From NCBI RefSeq assembly GCF_001458775.1, contig NZ_CZPZ01000034.1, positions 110,195-174,194 on the forward strand: a stretch of 64,000 nt of DNA, read 5' to 3'. Position numbers and translations under genes: made by a program. This document shows, piece by piece, positions 42,300 through 50,237 of this stretch. The stretch's first letter is position 1. Every line of letters starts with the position of its first letter. Below the pieces are notes generated by a model, which worked only from the letters and a program-made list of their open reading frames with translations, searched no databases and was not told the DNA's origin. Origin of the DNA: Candidatus Nitrospira nitrificans. GTDB lineage: Bacteria > Nitrospirota > Nitrospiria > Nitrospirales > Nitrospiraceae.

Positions 42300-43982
42300 T
42301 TGACCGACCTCGACATTGCTCAATCCGTTACTCCACGCTCCATTTTAGAAATCGGTTCTCAGCTTGGGATCCGCGCGGAAGAACTGACTCTCTATGGACG
42401 GGACAAGGCAAAGATATCGCCGCAAATCGTGGATCGGCTTGATGCCGTGCCCCAAGGACGATATGTACTCGTCACAGCGATTAACCCAACACCTTTAGGA
42501 GAGGGAAAGACGACGACATCGATCGGCCTAGCTATGGGGCTCACTCGGCTCGGGTGTCGGGCAGCGCTTACCCTCAGGCAGCCATCTCTCGGGCCGGTAT
42601 TTGGCATGAAGGGCGGCGGTACCGGGGGGGGGCATGCTCAGGTGGTACCGATGGAGGATATCAACCTTCATCTGACGGGAGATGCCCATGCGGTGGCTGC
42701 CGGTCACAATCTCCTTTCTGCTTTTCTCGACAATCATTTATTTCATGGCAACCCTCTCTCGATCGATCCAACAGGAATCACATGGCCTCGGACACTGTGC
42801 GTCAATGATCGCGCTCTTCGGGACGTGTTGTTGGGGGAAGAAACCGGCAGACGGCGGGGCCAATTCGTCATCACCGAAGCTTCAGAGGTCATGGCGGTGG
42901 TGGCACTGGCGAAGGATCACAAAGATCTTCGCGAGCGGCTAGGCCGAATAGTGGTCGGGTTCACAACGTCAGGGGCACCGGTCAGGGCTGAAGCGCTTGG
43001 GTGCGTCGGATCGATGGCGGTTCTTCTGAAGGACGCCCTCAAACCAAATTTGGTTCAAACTCTAGAAGGGACCCCTGCATTCGTGCATACGGGGCCTTTT
43101 GGCAATATCGCCCATGGGAACTGCTCGATCATTTCCGATGCCATTGCACTTCGATGCGCTGATTTCGTCGTGACCGAGGCAGGTTTCGGTAGCGATCTTG
43201 GAGCGGAGAAGTTTTTCAACATCAAGTGCCGTGCATCAGGATTCACTCCGACTGTGGCGGTTGTTGTGGCGACCTTACGGGCGCTGAAACTTCATGGAGG
43301 GGGCGGCGTCGCCAAGGCAGGCAGTGCACTGCCTGCAAGTCTCACGGGGCCGAATCAGCAGGCCTTATCGAAAGGGATTGCTAATCTGGAACAGCATGTC
43401 GCCAATGTTCTGGCGCATGGAGTTCCAGTTGTGGTCGCCGTGAATGCCTTCAAGGATGACCCTCAGGATGAGTTGGACTGGGTTCGAGAACAGTCTCTGA
43501 GGATGGGAGCAGTCGATGCGGCGGTCTCCACACATTGGGCCGACGGTGGGAAGGGGGCCGAGCGGCTGGCAGCGGCTGTCCTCAAGGCCTCTGAAAGACC
43601 TGCCCAATTCAGGTATCTCTATGATGTGTCATGGCCGATCAGAAAGAAGATAGAAACTATTGCAACCCATATGTACGGAGCTGCCGGGGTCTCCTATGAA
43701 CCAGAGGCGAAGCGTCAAATAGATATGGCCGAGGCATTGGGGTATGGAGGCTTGCCCATTTGCATGGCGAAAACGCCACTGTCGCTTTCGCACGACCCTA
43801 CGTTAAAGGGAAGGCCGACTGGTTTTACGATCCCCATCAAGGAATTGCAGATCCTGGCCGGTGCTGGATTCGTGACGGCGGTCTGTTCAGGGATTCAGTT
43901 GATGCCGGGATTACCTAAGAAACCGGCTGGTGAGCGGATTACGCTTGATCCGACCAGCGGGAAAATAGTGGGGCTGTCATAG
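42300..43982 (+). CDS. fhs: formate-tetrahydrofolate ligase
   Basis: 560 residues, normal length. ATP-dependent formation of 10-formyl-tetrahydrofolate from formate in one-carbon metabolism. Signatures: AINPTPLGEGKTTTSIGLAM (P-loop), LRQPSLGPVFGMKGG, GDAHAVAAGHNLL, FVHTGPFGNIAHGNCS and FGSDLGAEKFFNIKCR. The start is TTG; no ATG is available in frame between it and the preceding sequence. Its stop is 4 bp from the convergent hflC stop. Confidence 0.96.
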   Translation: MTDLDIAQSVTPRSILEIGSQLGIRAEELTLYGRDKAKISPQIVDRLDAVPQGRYVLVTAINPTPLGEGKTTTSIGLAMGLTRLGCRAALTLRQPSLGPVFGMKGGGTGGGHAQVVPMEDINLHLTGDAHAVAAGHNLLSAFLDNHLFHGNPLSIDPTGITWPRTLCVNDRALRDVLLGEETGRRRGQFVITEASEVMAVVALAKDHKDLRERLGRIVVGFTTSGAPVRAEALGCVGSMAVLLKDALKPNLVQTLEGTPAFVHTGPFGNIAHGNCSIISDAIALRCADFVVTEAGFGSDLGAEKFFNIKCRASGFTPTVAVVVATLRALKLHGGGGVAKAGSALPASLTGPNQQALSKGIANLEQHVANVLAHGVPVVVAVNAFKDDPQDELDWVREQSLRMGAVDAAVSTHWADGGKGAERLAAAVLKASERPAQFRYLYDVSWPIRKKIETIATHMYGAAGVSYEPEAKRQIDMAEALGYGGLPICMAKTPLSLSHDPTLKGRPTGFTIPIKELQILAGAGFVTAVCSGIQLMPGLPKKPAGERITLDPTSGKIVGLS

Positions 43983-43986
43983 TCAC

Positions 43987-44847
43987 TCAGCGCTGCTTCA
44001 AATATCTGAAGAACTCAGAATCGGGGCTCATCACCAGGGTCGTGCCGTCTTTGAAGGCGCTCTTATAAGCTTCCATGGAGCGGGTGAACTCGAAAAACTT
44101 TAGGTCCTGTCGGTAAGCGTCAGCATAGATCCGAAATGCCTTGGCATCGCCGCCGCCTCGAAGTTCTTCCGACTCTTTATAGGCCTGGGCCAGGATAATT
44201 TCCCGGTCTTTCTCAGCTTCCGATCTGATTTTTTGCGCTTCCTCCGCACCCTCCGCGCGATATTGCTTAGCCTGTCGTTCCCGTTCCGCCTGCATCCGCG
44301 CAAAGACGGCCTTCTCATTTTGTTCAGGCAAATCAGCGCGCTTGATTCTGACATCCTGGATCTCAATGCCGTACGCCGAGGCCTTCTCGTTCGCCCGTTC
44401 GGTAACCACCTTCATGATGTCGGCCCTCGTGCTGGACACGATCTCGAGCAGCTCATGCCGGCCTAGCTCCACGCGAAGCTCGGAATAGATGATATCGTGC
44501 AGCCGTTGGAGCGCACCGCGTTGGCTCTGGAAGTTCTGATAGACCTTCAAGGGATCCACAATGCGCCATTTCGCAAAGTTGTCGAGCAACAGGGTCTTCT
44601 TGTCCGAGGTAATGACATCCTGCGCATTCGAATCGTAATCCAACAAACGTTTCTCGAAGTATGTCACCTCCTGAACGAACGGCATTTTCACGTACAGTCC
44701 TGGTTCGGTGATGTTGCGAACGGGCTTCCCGAGTTGCACGACGATGGCAGTTTGGATCACGTCTACGACGAAGAGAGGGGAAGCTCCGAGCACAAACAAT
44801 GCAATCATCACAGCGAGAAGTGTGATCACCAATCCTTGCTTGGTCAT
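43987..44847 (-). CDS. hflC: HflC, modulator of FtsH protease
   Basis: 286 residues. N-terminal membrane helix (VITLLAVMIALFVLGASPLF), SPFH/prohibitin domain with FVVDVIQTAIVVQLGKPVRN and GLYVKMPFVQEVTYFEKR, then a long helix (MQAERERQAKQYRAEG). It forms a periplasm-facing cage with HflK around FtsH. ATGA overlap with hflK. Confidence 0.95.
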   Translation of the reverse strand: MTKQGLVITLLAVMIALFVLGASPLFVVDVIQTAIVVQLGKPVRNITEPGLYVKMPFVQEVTYFEKRLLDYDSNAQDVITSDKKTLLLDNFAKWRIVDPLKVYQNFQSQRGALQRLHDIIYSELRVELGRHELLEIVSSTRADIMKVVTERANEKASAYGIEIQDVRIKRADLPEQNEKAVFARMQAERERQAKQYRAEGAEEAQKIRSEAEKDREIILAQAYKESEELRGGGDAKAFRIYADAYRQDLKFFEFTRSMEAYKSAFKDGTTLVMSPDSEFFRYLKQR

Positions 44848-45971
44848 GGTCGGGAGCCCCTCGCCTTTAGCGTTGGAGATAGCTCTGGTCGAGACTCCTC
44901 AATCTCCGGTTGGGAGACGGACTTGGCTCCGGTCATGGATGCCGACTTTGAGAGGCGGTCCAGCGGAAGATATGGCAATAGGCGCTCTCCGCCTTTTCCG
45001 TCGATGATGATCTTTTCCGTATGCGGCAGGATTTCTTCCATGGTTTCGATATAAATCCGCTTGCTGATGACGTCCTTGGATTGGCTGTACTCTTTCAAGG
45101 TGGCGAGGAACCGATTGGTTTCGCCCTGGGCACGATTGAGCCGGGCCTGGGCAAACCCCTTGGCTCGGTTGACCAATTCAGCCGCTTCACCCTTGGCTCT
45201 CGGAATAATGTCGTTCCGGTAGCCTTGGGCTTGGTTGATGAGCTTTTCCCGGTCTTCCTTGGCATTCGTCACGTCTTTGAACGCGGCGGCGACCGCTTCC
45301 GGGGGATCGACATCTTGGAGTTGCACGGCGGCAATCTGCACACCGGATTGGTACTGATCAAGAATCGTCTGCAGCAACGTCAAGGTGTCCTGCTGAATCA
45401 CGGCTTTCCCGGTGGTCAGAGCTTCGTCGATCTTACTTTTACCGACGACTTCACGCATGGAGGCTTCGGCCGCTTTGCCGATGGTTTCATGGATGTCCGC
45501 CACGTTGAACAAGAAGTTGCGGGCCTCTTTAATCTTGTACTGAACGATGAATTCGATGGCGAGGATATTCATATCGCCGGTCAGCATCAAGGCTTCCTGA
45601 GGCACCATCTGCTGGCGGCCTTGCTGATTGGTGCGGAACCCGACCTCTACGCGAAAGAGTTTGGCGACTTTTGGCTGGAGAACGGTTTCAATCAGAGGAA
45701 TTTTGAAGTGCGGGCCTGGCTCTACGGCCCGGACCGGGACCCCGAATCGCTTGACGACACCTTCTTCATCCGGCGCGACGATAAACACACTTTGCCAGAC
45801 GAGAAAGATCAATAGAGCGGCGATGATGAGATTCCAGACCCCGCCGGAGGGGAGGAGGCTCTTCAGGCCACCAGGAGGAAAAATGTCCTTGAATTGCGAT
45901 TGGGCCTGCTTGAAGGCTTCTTCAAGCGGGTCAGGCTTTTTGCCCCATGGATCTTTTGGGTCCCAGACCAT
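44844..45971 (-). CDS. hflK: HflK, modulator of FtsH protease
   Basis: 375 residues. Gly/Pro-rich N-terminus (MVWDPKDPWGKKPDPLEEAF), one membrane helix (LIIAALLIFLVWQSVFIVAP), SPFH domain with EEGVVKRFGVPVRAVEPGPH, and coiled-coil tail. First gene of the hflKC operon on the minus strand. The C-terminal tail is Pro/Glu-rich and variable. Confidence 0.95.
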   Translation of the reverse strand: MVWDPKDPWGKKPDPLEEAFKQAQSQFKDIFPPGGLKSLLPSGGVWNLIIAALLIFLVWQSVFIVAPDEEGVVKRFGVPVRAVEPGPHFKIPLIETVLQPKVAKLFRVEVGFRTNQQGRQQMVPQEALMLTGDMNILAIEFIVQYKIKEARNFLFNVADIHETIGKAAEASMREVVGKSKIDEALTTGKAVIQQDTLTLLQTILDQYQSGVQIAAVQLQDVDPPEAVAAAFKDVTNAKEDREKLINQAQGYRNDIIPRAKGEAAELVNRAKGFAQARLNRAQGETNRFLATLKEYSQSKDVISKRIYIETMEEILPHTEKIIIDGKGGERLLPYLPLDRLSKSASMTGAKSVSQPEIEESRPELSPTLKARGSRP

Positions 45972-46309
45972 TCAGTGCTGTAGGATATCCAATGACAATG
46001 AAAAACAGATGGGCACCATAGCAGACTGTTGCCGTAATAGACAAGGTCTAGATAACCCGAGTGGGATATGACCAATCCGGGAGTGCGGCGGGAAGGAGCT
46101 ACCATCCAGGCAAGGATCATCTCCCGCACTGGTGCCCAGTGGCGGCTTCGATCATCGTTCACATGTTCCCCAAACGACGGCAGTTCCGCTAGTCAGTGAT
46201 GTCGCTGTCGATCAGCGTCGCGATGGCCTTCGACACGCATTCGTGCCGTACGCAAAGGCGAGCACGAGGATCTGGAAAAGGTGAGGACCGATAGGACCAT
46301 CAAGACCTT
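45972..46309. other. gene-free stretch between hflK and arsS
   Basis: 338 bp with no ORF that has both codon structure and an SD. It must hold the hflK promoter (minus strand) and the 3' end of the arsM-arsS transcript. No clear hairpin terminator seen. Confidence 0.5.
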
Positions 46310-47347
46310 CTAGGCAGTAGACCCGCCACAGGATGAACCGGAACCGGCTGTGCAACCGAAGCAATGGTTGCGCGTGACGATCTGTCGATGATGGAGTTGA
46401 TCAGGATCGAAGTCGCGGATATGCGACGGTACTCTGTGATCAACCGAGAGTTCGAGCATCTGGTTGAAGTCACAGTCGTAGAGTCTGCCGTCCCATCCAA
46501 CGGACAGTGTATACCGGCACATGAGGCCGCTCGCAGCGGCTGGATTGAACGCGTTGACTAGGCGCGTCATGTACTGGTCATAGTTGCCGCTTTCGACGAG
46601 AAACTCCAGGAACCGGCTGATCGGCATGTTGGTGATCGTGTACAGCCGGTTGAACTCGATCCCATGTCGAGCCCGCAGTTCGTTCTTGAACTGCGCTTCG
46701 ATGGCATCTTGCTTTGGGGGCAGGAACGCGCCGACGGGATTGTAGACGAGGTTCAGGGCGAGCCCGCTATTCGGACGGCCATAGCCGAACCGGTTCAGCA
46801 GACGAAGGGCTTCCATCGACTTCTCAAACACGCCGTCACCTCGCTGTGCATCGGTCTGGCCGGCACGGTACGACGGAAGCGAGGCAACGATCTCGACCTG
46901 GTGGCGAGCCAGGAATTCCGCGAGATCCGCCTGGGAAGGAAGCAGCAACACGGACAGATTGCAGCGATCCATAACATGTCGGCCAAGTCTGCGGGACTGT
47001 TCGACAAGCCAGCGAAAATGCGGATTCAGCTCCGGCGCGCCGCCCGTGATATCCACGGTGGGAATGTCCGTCTTGGCCAGCGCCCGCATACAGCGCTCTG
47101 CCGTTTCCAAGGACATGGCTTCAGGACGATCGGGGCCGGCATCCACATGGCAGTGGCGACAGGCCTGATTGCACAGTTTGCCGACGTTGATCTGAAAGAC
47201 GGTGATGCCGGTCGCCTGGAGCGGAAACAGATCGGCTTGAGCGAGGCGAAGGTCAAACGGTGGGGAAACAGATGATTGATCGAGGAGGCGAAGTTGTTCA
47301 GCCGCTGAGGCAAGAGGGTTGCCTCGGCCAAGCAACGTGACAGCCAT
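46310..47347 (-). CDS. arsS: arsenosugar biosynthesis radical SAM protein ArsS
   Basis: 345 residues. The radical SAM cluster motif is CNQACRHCHVDAGPDRPE (Cys59, 63, 66), followed by TVDITGGAPELNPHF. The C-terminal part has YDCDFNQML and CFGCTAGSGSSCGG, the DUF3641-type auxiliary cysteines of ArsS. ArsS joins the 5'-deoxyadenosyl group of SAM to dimethylarsenite, the precursor of arsenosugars. Its ATG directly follows the arsM stop (TAGATG). Confidence 0.93.
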   Translation of the reverse strand: MAVTLLGRGNPLASAAEQLRLLDQSSVSPPFDLRLAQADLFPLQATGITVFQINVGKLCNQACRHCHVDAGPDRPEAMSLETAERCMRALAKTDIPTVDITGGAPELNPHFRWLVEQSRRLGRHVMDRCNLSVLLLPSQADLAEFLARHQVEIVASLPSYRAGQTDAQRGDGVFEKSMEALRLLNRFGYGRPNSGLALNLVYNPVGAFLPPKQDAIEAQFKNELRARHGIEFNRLYTITNMPISRFLEFLVESGNYDQYMTRLVNAFNPAAASGLMCRYTLSVGWDGRLYDCDFNQMLELSVDHRVPSHIRDFDPDQLHHRQIVTRNHCFGCTAGSGSSCGGSTA

Positions 47348-48535
47348 CTAACAGCAGCCTTCATTAGGTGAACAGGTCACAACTTCGCCGCTCACAGAGT
47401 CGCCGGCTCGATTCAAGATGACGAAATGGGGCCGATACCCTCCCGTTTCTAGAACCGCCACCGTTTTGGAGCAAATCTCCAGTGGCTCACCCCGTCGATA
47501 GACATGGTGATCGTCATCGGTCGCTTCAACGAAGGGACCGGCCAGCAGCGCATAGTGGCCTTGCCAGGTGCATGGGGCATCGGCCGGGAATACTGCCGTC
47601 CAGCGCGGATCATCGCCGTCCAGCGCGACAGGTTCGGTAGTCAGGAGGAAGTGCTCGGCGAAGGGAGGGGTGCTCAATAACAGCGTCACCTCCGACGTGA
47701 TCGGTTGCGGAATGCCGCGCTGGTAGGTCGTGCCCCGTTCATCCACAAGTCGGATGAATGGGCCACGAAGGGTCGCATACTGGACGGAGGGAGTAGTTGA
47801 TGCCGGAGCCAGCTTGTAGCCGGTCAACGTCACAGAAAAAAAATGGATGCCGTCGATGACGCGCCAGGGCGAAAACTTCACCAGATGAATGCCAAAAAAG
47901 CCGGCTGCCGTCATGCCGTTCAGGTAGTCGGTGAGCGTCAGGGCGCCGGACAAACAATCGCCCCATTTCTGGGCGTCGTGGACCAGGTACTGCGGCACGG
48001 TTTGGTCCGATACAATGTCGGAGATGGTGAACCGGCCGCCGGGTTTGGCAACCCGATACATTTCCTGAAATACCTTCCGCTTATCCGGCGCCAGGTTGAT
48101 GACGCAATTTGAGATGATCAGATCAATCGTGCCGTCTTGCACCGGCATCGCATCGGCCAACCCTTTCCGGAACTCCACGTTCGATTCGGGATAACCGAGG
48201 TTTGTGGTCACCACCGCCGCATGCTTGCGGGCGATCTCCAGCATCGTATCGGTCATGTCGATCCCGATCACGTGGCCTGTGGGGCCCACCAAGCGGGAGG
48301 CCTCAAAACAATCAATCCCGCCGCCCGACCCGATGTCCAAGACTGTCTCACCGGCCTGCACCGTCTTGAGACCCGCCGGTGTGCCGCAACCATACGCAAT
48401 CTTCAAGACCTCTTCCGGAATGAAGGTTTTGAGGTGCCCCATATCGTAGCTGGTGGGGCAGCACATTTCTTCGCCGGTACTGGCGGCTTTGGCATAGCGC
48501 TCGCTGACCTTTTGTGTGATTTCATCGATCGGCAT
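47348..48535 (-). CDS. arsM: arsenite methyltransferase, arsenosugar-type ArsM
   Basis: 395 residues. N-terminal CCPTSYD (Cys25-26) and DIGSGGGIDCFEASRLVGPT (SAM motif I) are followed by SNCVINLAPDKRKVFQEMYR, typical ArsM. The C-terminal 130 residues are an extra domain ending CSPNEGCC, as in ArsM encoded next to ArsS. It methylates As(III) using SAM. First gene of the arsM-arsS operon; no arsR or arsB is adjacent. Gap 48536-48831 shows no gene. Confidence 0.93.
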   Translation of the reverse strand: MPIDEITQKVSERYAKAASTGEEMCCPTSYDMGHLKTFIPEEVLKIAYGCGTPAGLKTVQAGETVLDIGSGGGIDCFEASRLVGPTGHVIGIDMTDTMLEIARKHAAVVTTNLGYPESNVEFRKGLADAMPVQDGTIDLIISNCVINLAPDKRKVFQEMYRVAKPGGRFTISDIVSDQTVPQYLVHDAQKWGDCLSGALTLTDYLNGMTAAGFFGIHLVKFSPWRVIDGIHFFSVTLTGYKLAPASTTPSVQYATLRGPFIRLVDERGTTYQRGIPQPITSEVTLLLSTPPFAEHFLLTTEPVALDGDDPRWTAVFPADAPCTWQGHYALLAGPFVEATDDDHHVYRRGEPLEICSKTVAVLETGGYRPHFVILNRAGDSVSGEVVTCSPNEGCC

Positions 48536-48831
48536 GGCCGGCCTCGCAGAATTTGGTGAGAATACCCGAGAAATATGTGTATCAACACTTCACCTATCGG
48601 GTCAATCGGAGCTTCCCCACGTACGCAGGGAAAGTGGTGAATAAAAACATCCAGTTAAATTTCAACATGAGACCGGCCGATCAGATCCGTCGAAGGCATC
48701 AGTCGGTGGTCTCGTGCTGCTTCGGTGAGCCGGCTAATTTATGGGAGGCTGAGTTCGGAAGCTTTTCGCGGCATTCAGTATCCGGCGGTCATGGGGTTGG
48801 TGACAGAAGAATGGCTGAACGTCGGTCGTGC

Positions 48832-49146
48832 TCAGCGATTACTGATGATTGCAAACATGAGCTGCTCCACTCGTGCTCGGCGCTTGATCTGGGCGCGTGA
48901 CATGGGGCGGGATACGGTGGGGGTGTGACGGGGGAGCGTGGACGTATGACCATGATGCCGGTCCTGTTCTCTGTTCCCGTACCGGTCCTGTTCTGATTCT
49001 TGGGCGATGAGTTCTTGGTGTAGTTGCCACAGCTTGATTTGCAGCTCTTCGAACGACTCCCCATAGGCCTCTTGCTCCTGGTAACCTTCCAGGTACCCGC
49101 GCCACCCGTCCCCGTCTTGCACGATGATGTATTTCGTGGAACGCAT
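48832..49146 (-). CDS. HicB-like antitoxin, probably truncated
   Basis: 104 residues. The first 47 (TKYIIVQDGDGWRGYLEGYQ, then YGESFEELQIKLWQLHQEL) fit the HicB antitoxin N-terminal fold. The rest is Arg/His/Gln-rich and encoded by a low-complexity stretch (repeated GTCCTGTTCT-type words at 48960-49000), unlike the HicB C-terminus. No hicA gene is beside it. It is probably a solitary remnant with a replaced tail. Confidence 0.5.
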   Translation of the reverse strand: MRSTKYIIVQDGDGWRGYLEGYQEQEAYGESFEELQIKLWQLHQELIAQESEQDRYGNREQDRHHGHTSTLPRHTPTVSRPMSRAQIKRRARVEQLMFAIISNR

Positions 49147-49518
49147 CAGAGAAAGTATAGCTGGTCATTTCAGATGCGCAAGTGATGGGAGGAAATAGAC
49201 TTCATAGAAGTCCGATCTTTTAAAAGCGGCAAAGCCGCCAATGGGGGTAAGCCTGTACCATCCCTTCCGTGGCGGATCTTTTCGTCATCTGCTCTTCACG
49301 GACACCTCACTCCTTTAATGACCGTGATTCAGTCCCGCAGTCTAATTCTGTCTCATTGATAAAGCGAAATCCTCGATAAGGTGAGCGCAACGGCAGATCA
49401 ATGGGCCTGTCGATTGGCGGGAAAAGATCGACAAGAACGACATTCACCGCTACATTTCGAAACAGGTGTTCTGAATTTCAATTTCGTACTCCGAAGGAGT
49501 GCAGAGAGGAGTCAAGGC

Positions 49519-50040
49519 ATGATGCCAACTCAAACACCGACGGATGCACAGTTGAAGGACCAGGCGATCAGACAAGCGCTGGCGGGCGATACGGTCGGGG
49601 CGCGACAGACGGTCAGCGAAATGGTCGACAGACGGTACTTGCGAGAAGTCTGGCAAATGATGCTCTTTATCGAATCGGAGCGAGGAAACGTGCAGTCTGT
49701 CAAGGACACGATTGTCTCATGCCCGGATCCGTCCCTCTTGGCGAGTCACTTCTACCTTGAACTTCCTCAAGTTTTTGTCAAAGCCGGGGATCGATCCGGG
49801 GCCATCGAGATCGCCAAGGCCATGGGTGATGCCGGAGTTTTGCCGCTCATCGGTATCGCAGCCCATCTCGCGGAGGATGGCGATATCGCCGGGGTACGAG
49901 AAGCGCTCTCTCATGTCGATGAAGATTTGAGAGCGATGATTATGCGCAAGGTGAGCGCCTATAAGGCTAAGATCCAGCGACTTGATGAATTGAACCCAGT
50001 GGGAGACCAGGGGGCTGGAGCCAATTCACTGGCAGCCTGA
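49519..50040 (+). CDS. hypothetical helical-repeat protein
   Basis: 173 residues from ATG 49519 with AGAGGAG about 8 nt upstream. The sequence is entirely helical with repeating A/L spacing (IRQALAGDTVGARQTVSEMV; IGIAAHLAEDGDIAGVREAL), like short TPR/HEAT-type repeats. No signal peptide, no known name. The gap before it (49147-49518) has only a small GCGGCAAAGCCGC hairpin near 49226. Confidence 0.6.
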   Translation: MMPTQTPTDAQLKDQAIRQALAGDTVGARQTVSEMVDRRYLREVWQMMLFIESERGNVQSVKDTIVSCPDPSLLASHFYLELPQVFVKAGDRSGAIEIAKAMGDAGVLPLIGIAAHLAEDGDIAGVREALSHVDEDLRAMIMRKVSAYKAKIQRLDELNPVGDQGAGANSLAA

Positions 50041-50160
50041 CCAAGTTCGACGACACAATTTCCCGGTCATATCTCCTCCCTGCGGGGGCTTTGCCTTGCG
50101 CTGTGGCTTATCCTACCGCCTAGTGTGCGATTTGCCTCTTCAGTGATGCGTTGGGAAAAT

Positions 50161-50212
50161 CGGAGGGGCCCCGATGCGGTGGTTGCGCACCACCGACATC
50201 GAGGCCTCTCCG
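50161..50212 (-). terminator. strong hairpin terminator
   Basis: A stem of more than 20 bp with small mismatches (CGGAGRGGCC...GGTGGT arms, 5-nt loop). On the minus strand it is followed by ATTTTCCC. It lies 26 bp after the stop of the cupredoxin-propeller gene. Confidence 0.75.
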
Positions 50213-50237
50213 ATGCAGCTATGTGAAATTGCCGGTT

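Noticed and set aside
49220..49262. Possible cyclic-di-GMP riboswitch (GGCAAAGCC, GGGGGTAAGCCTG)
   Set aside because: Only a short GCGGC/GCCGC hairpin is evident; the second helix and the tetraloop-receptor parts of that class are missing.
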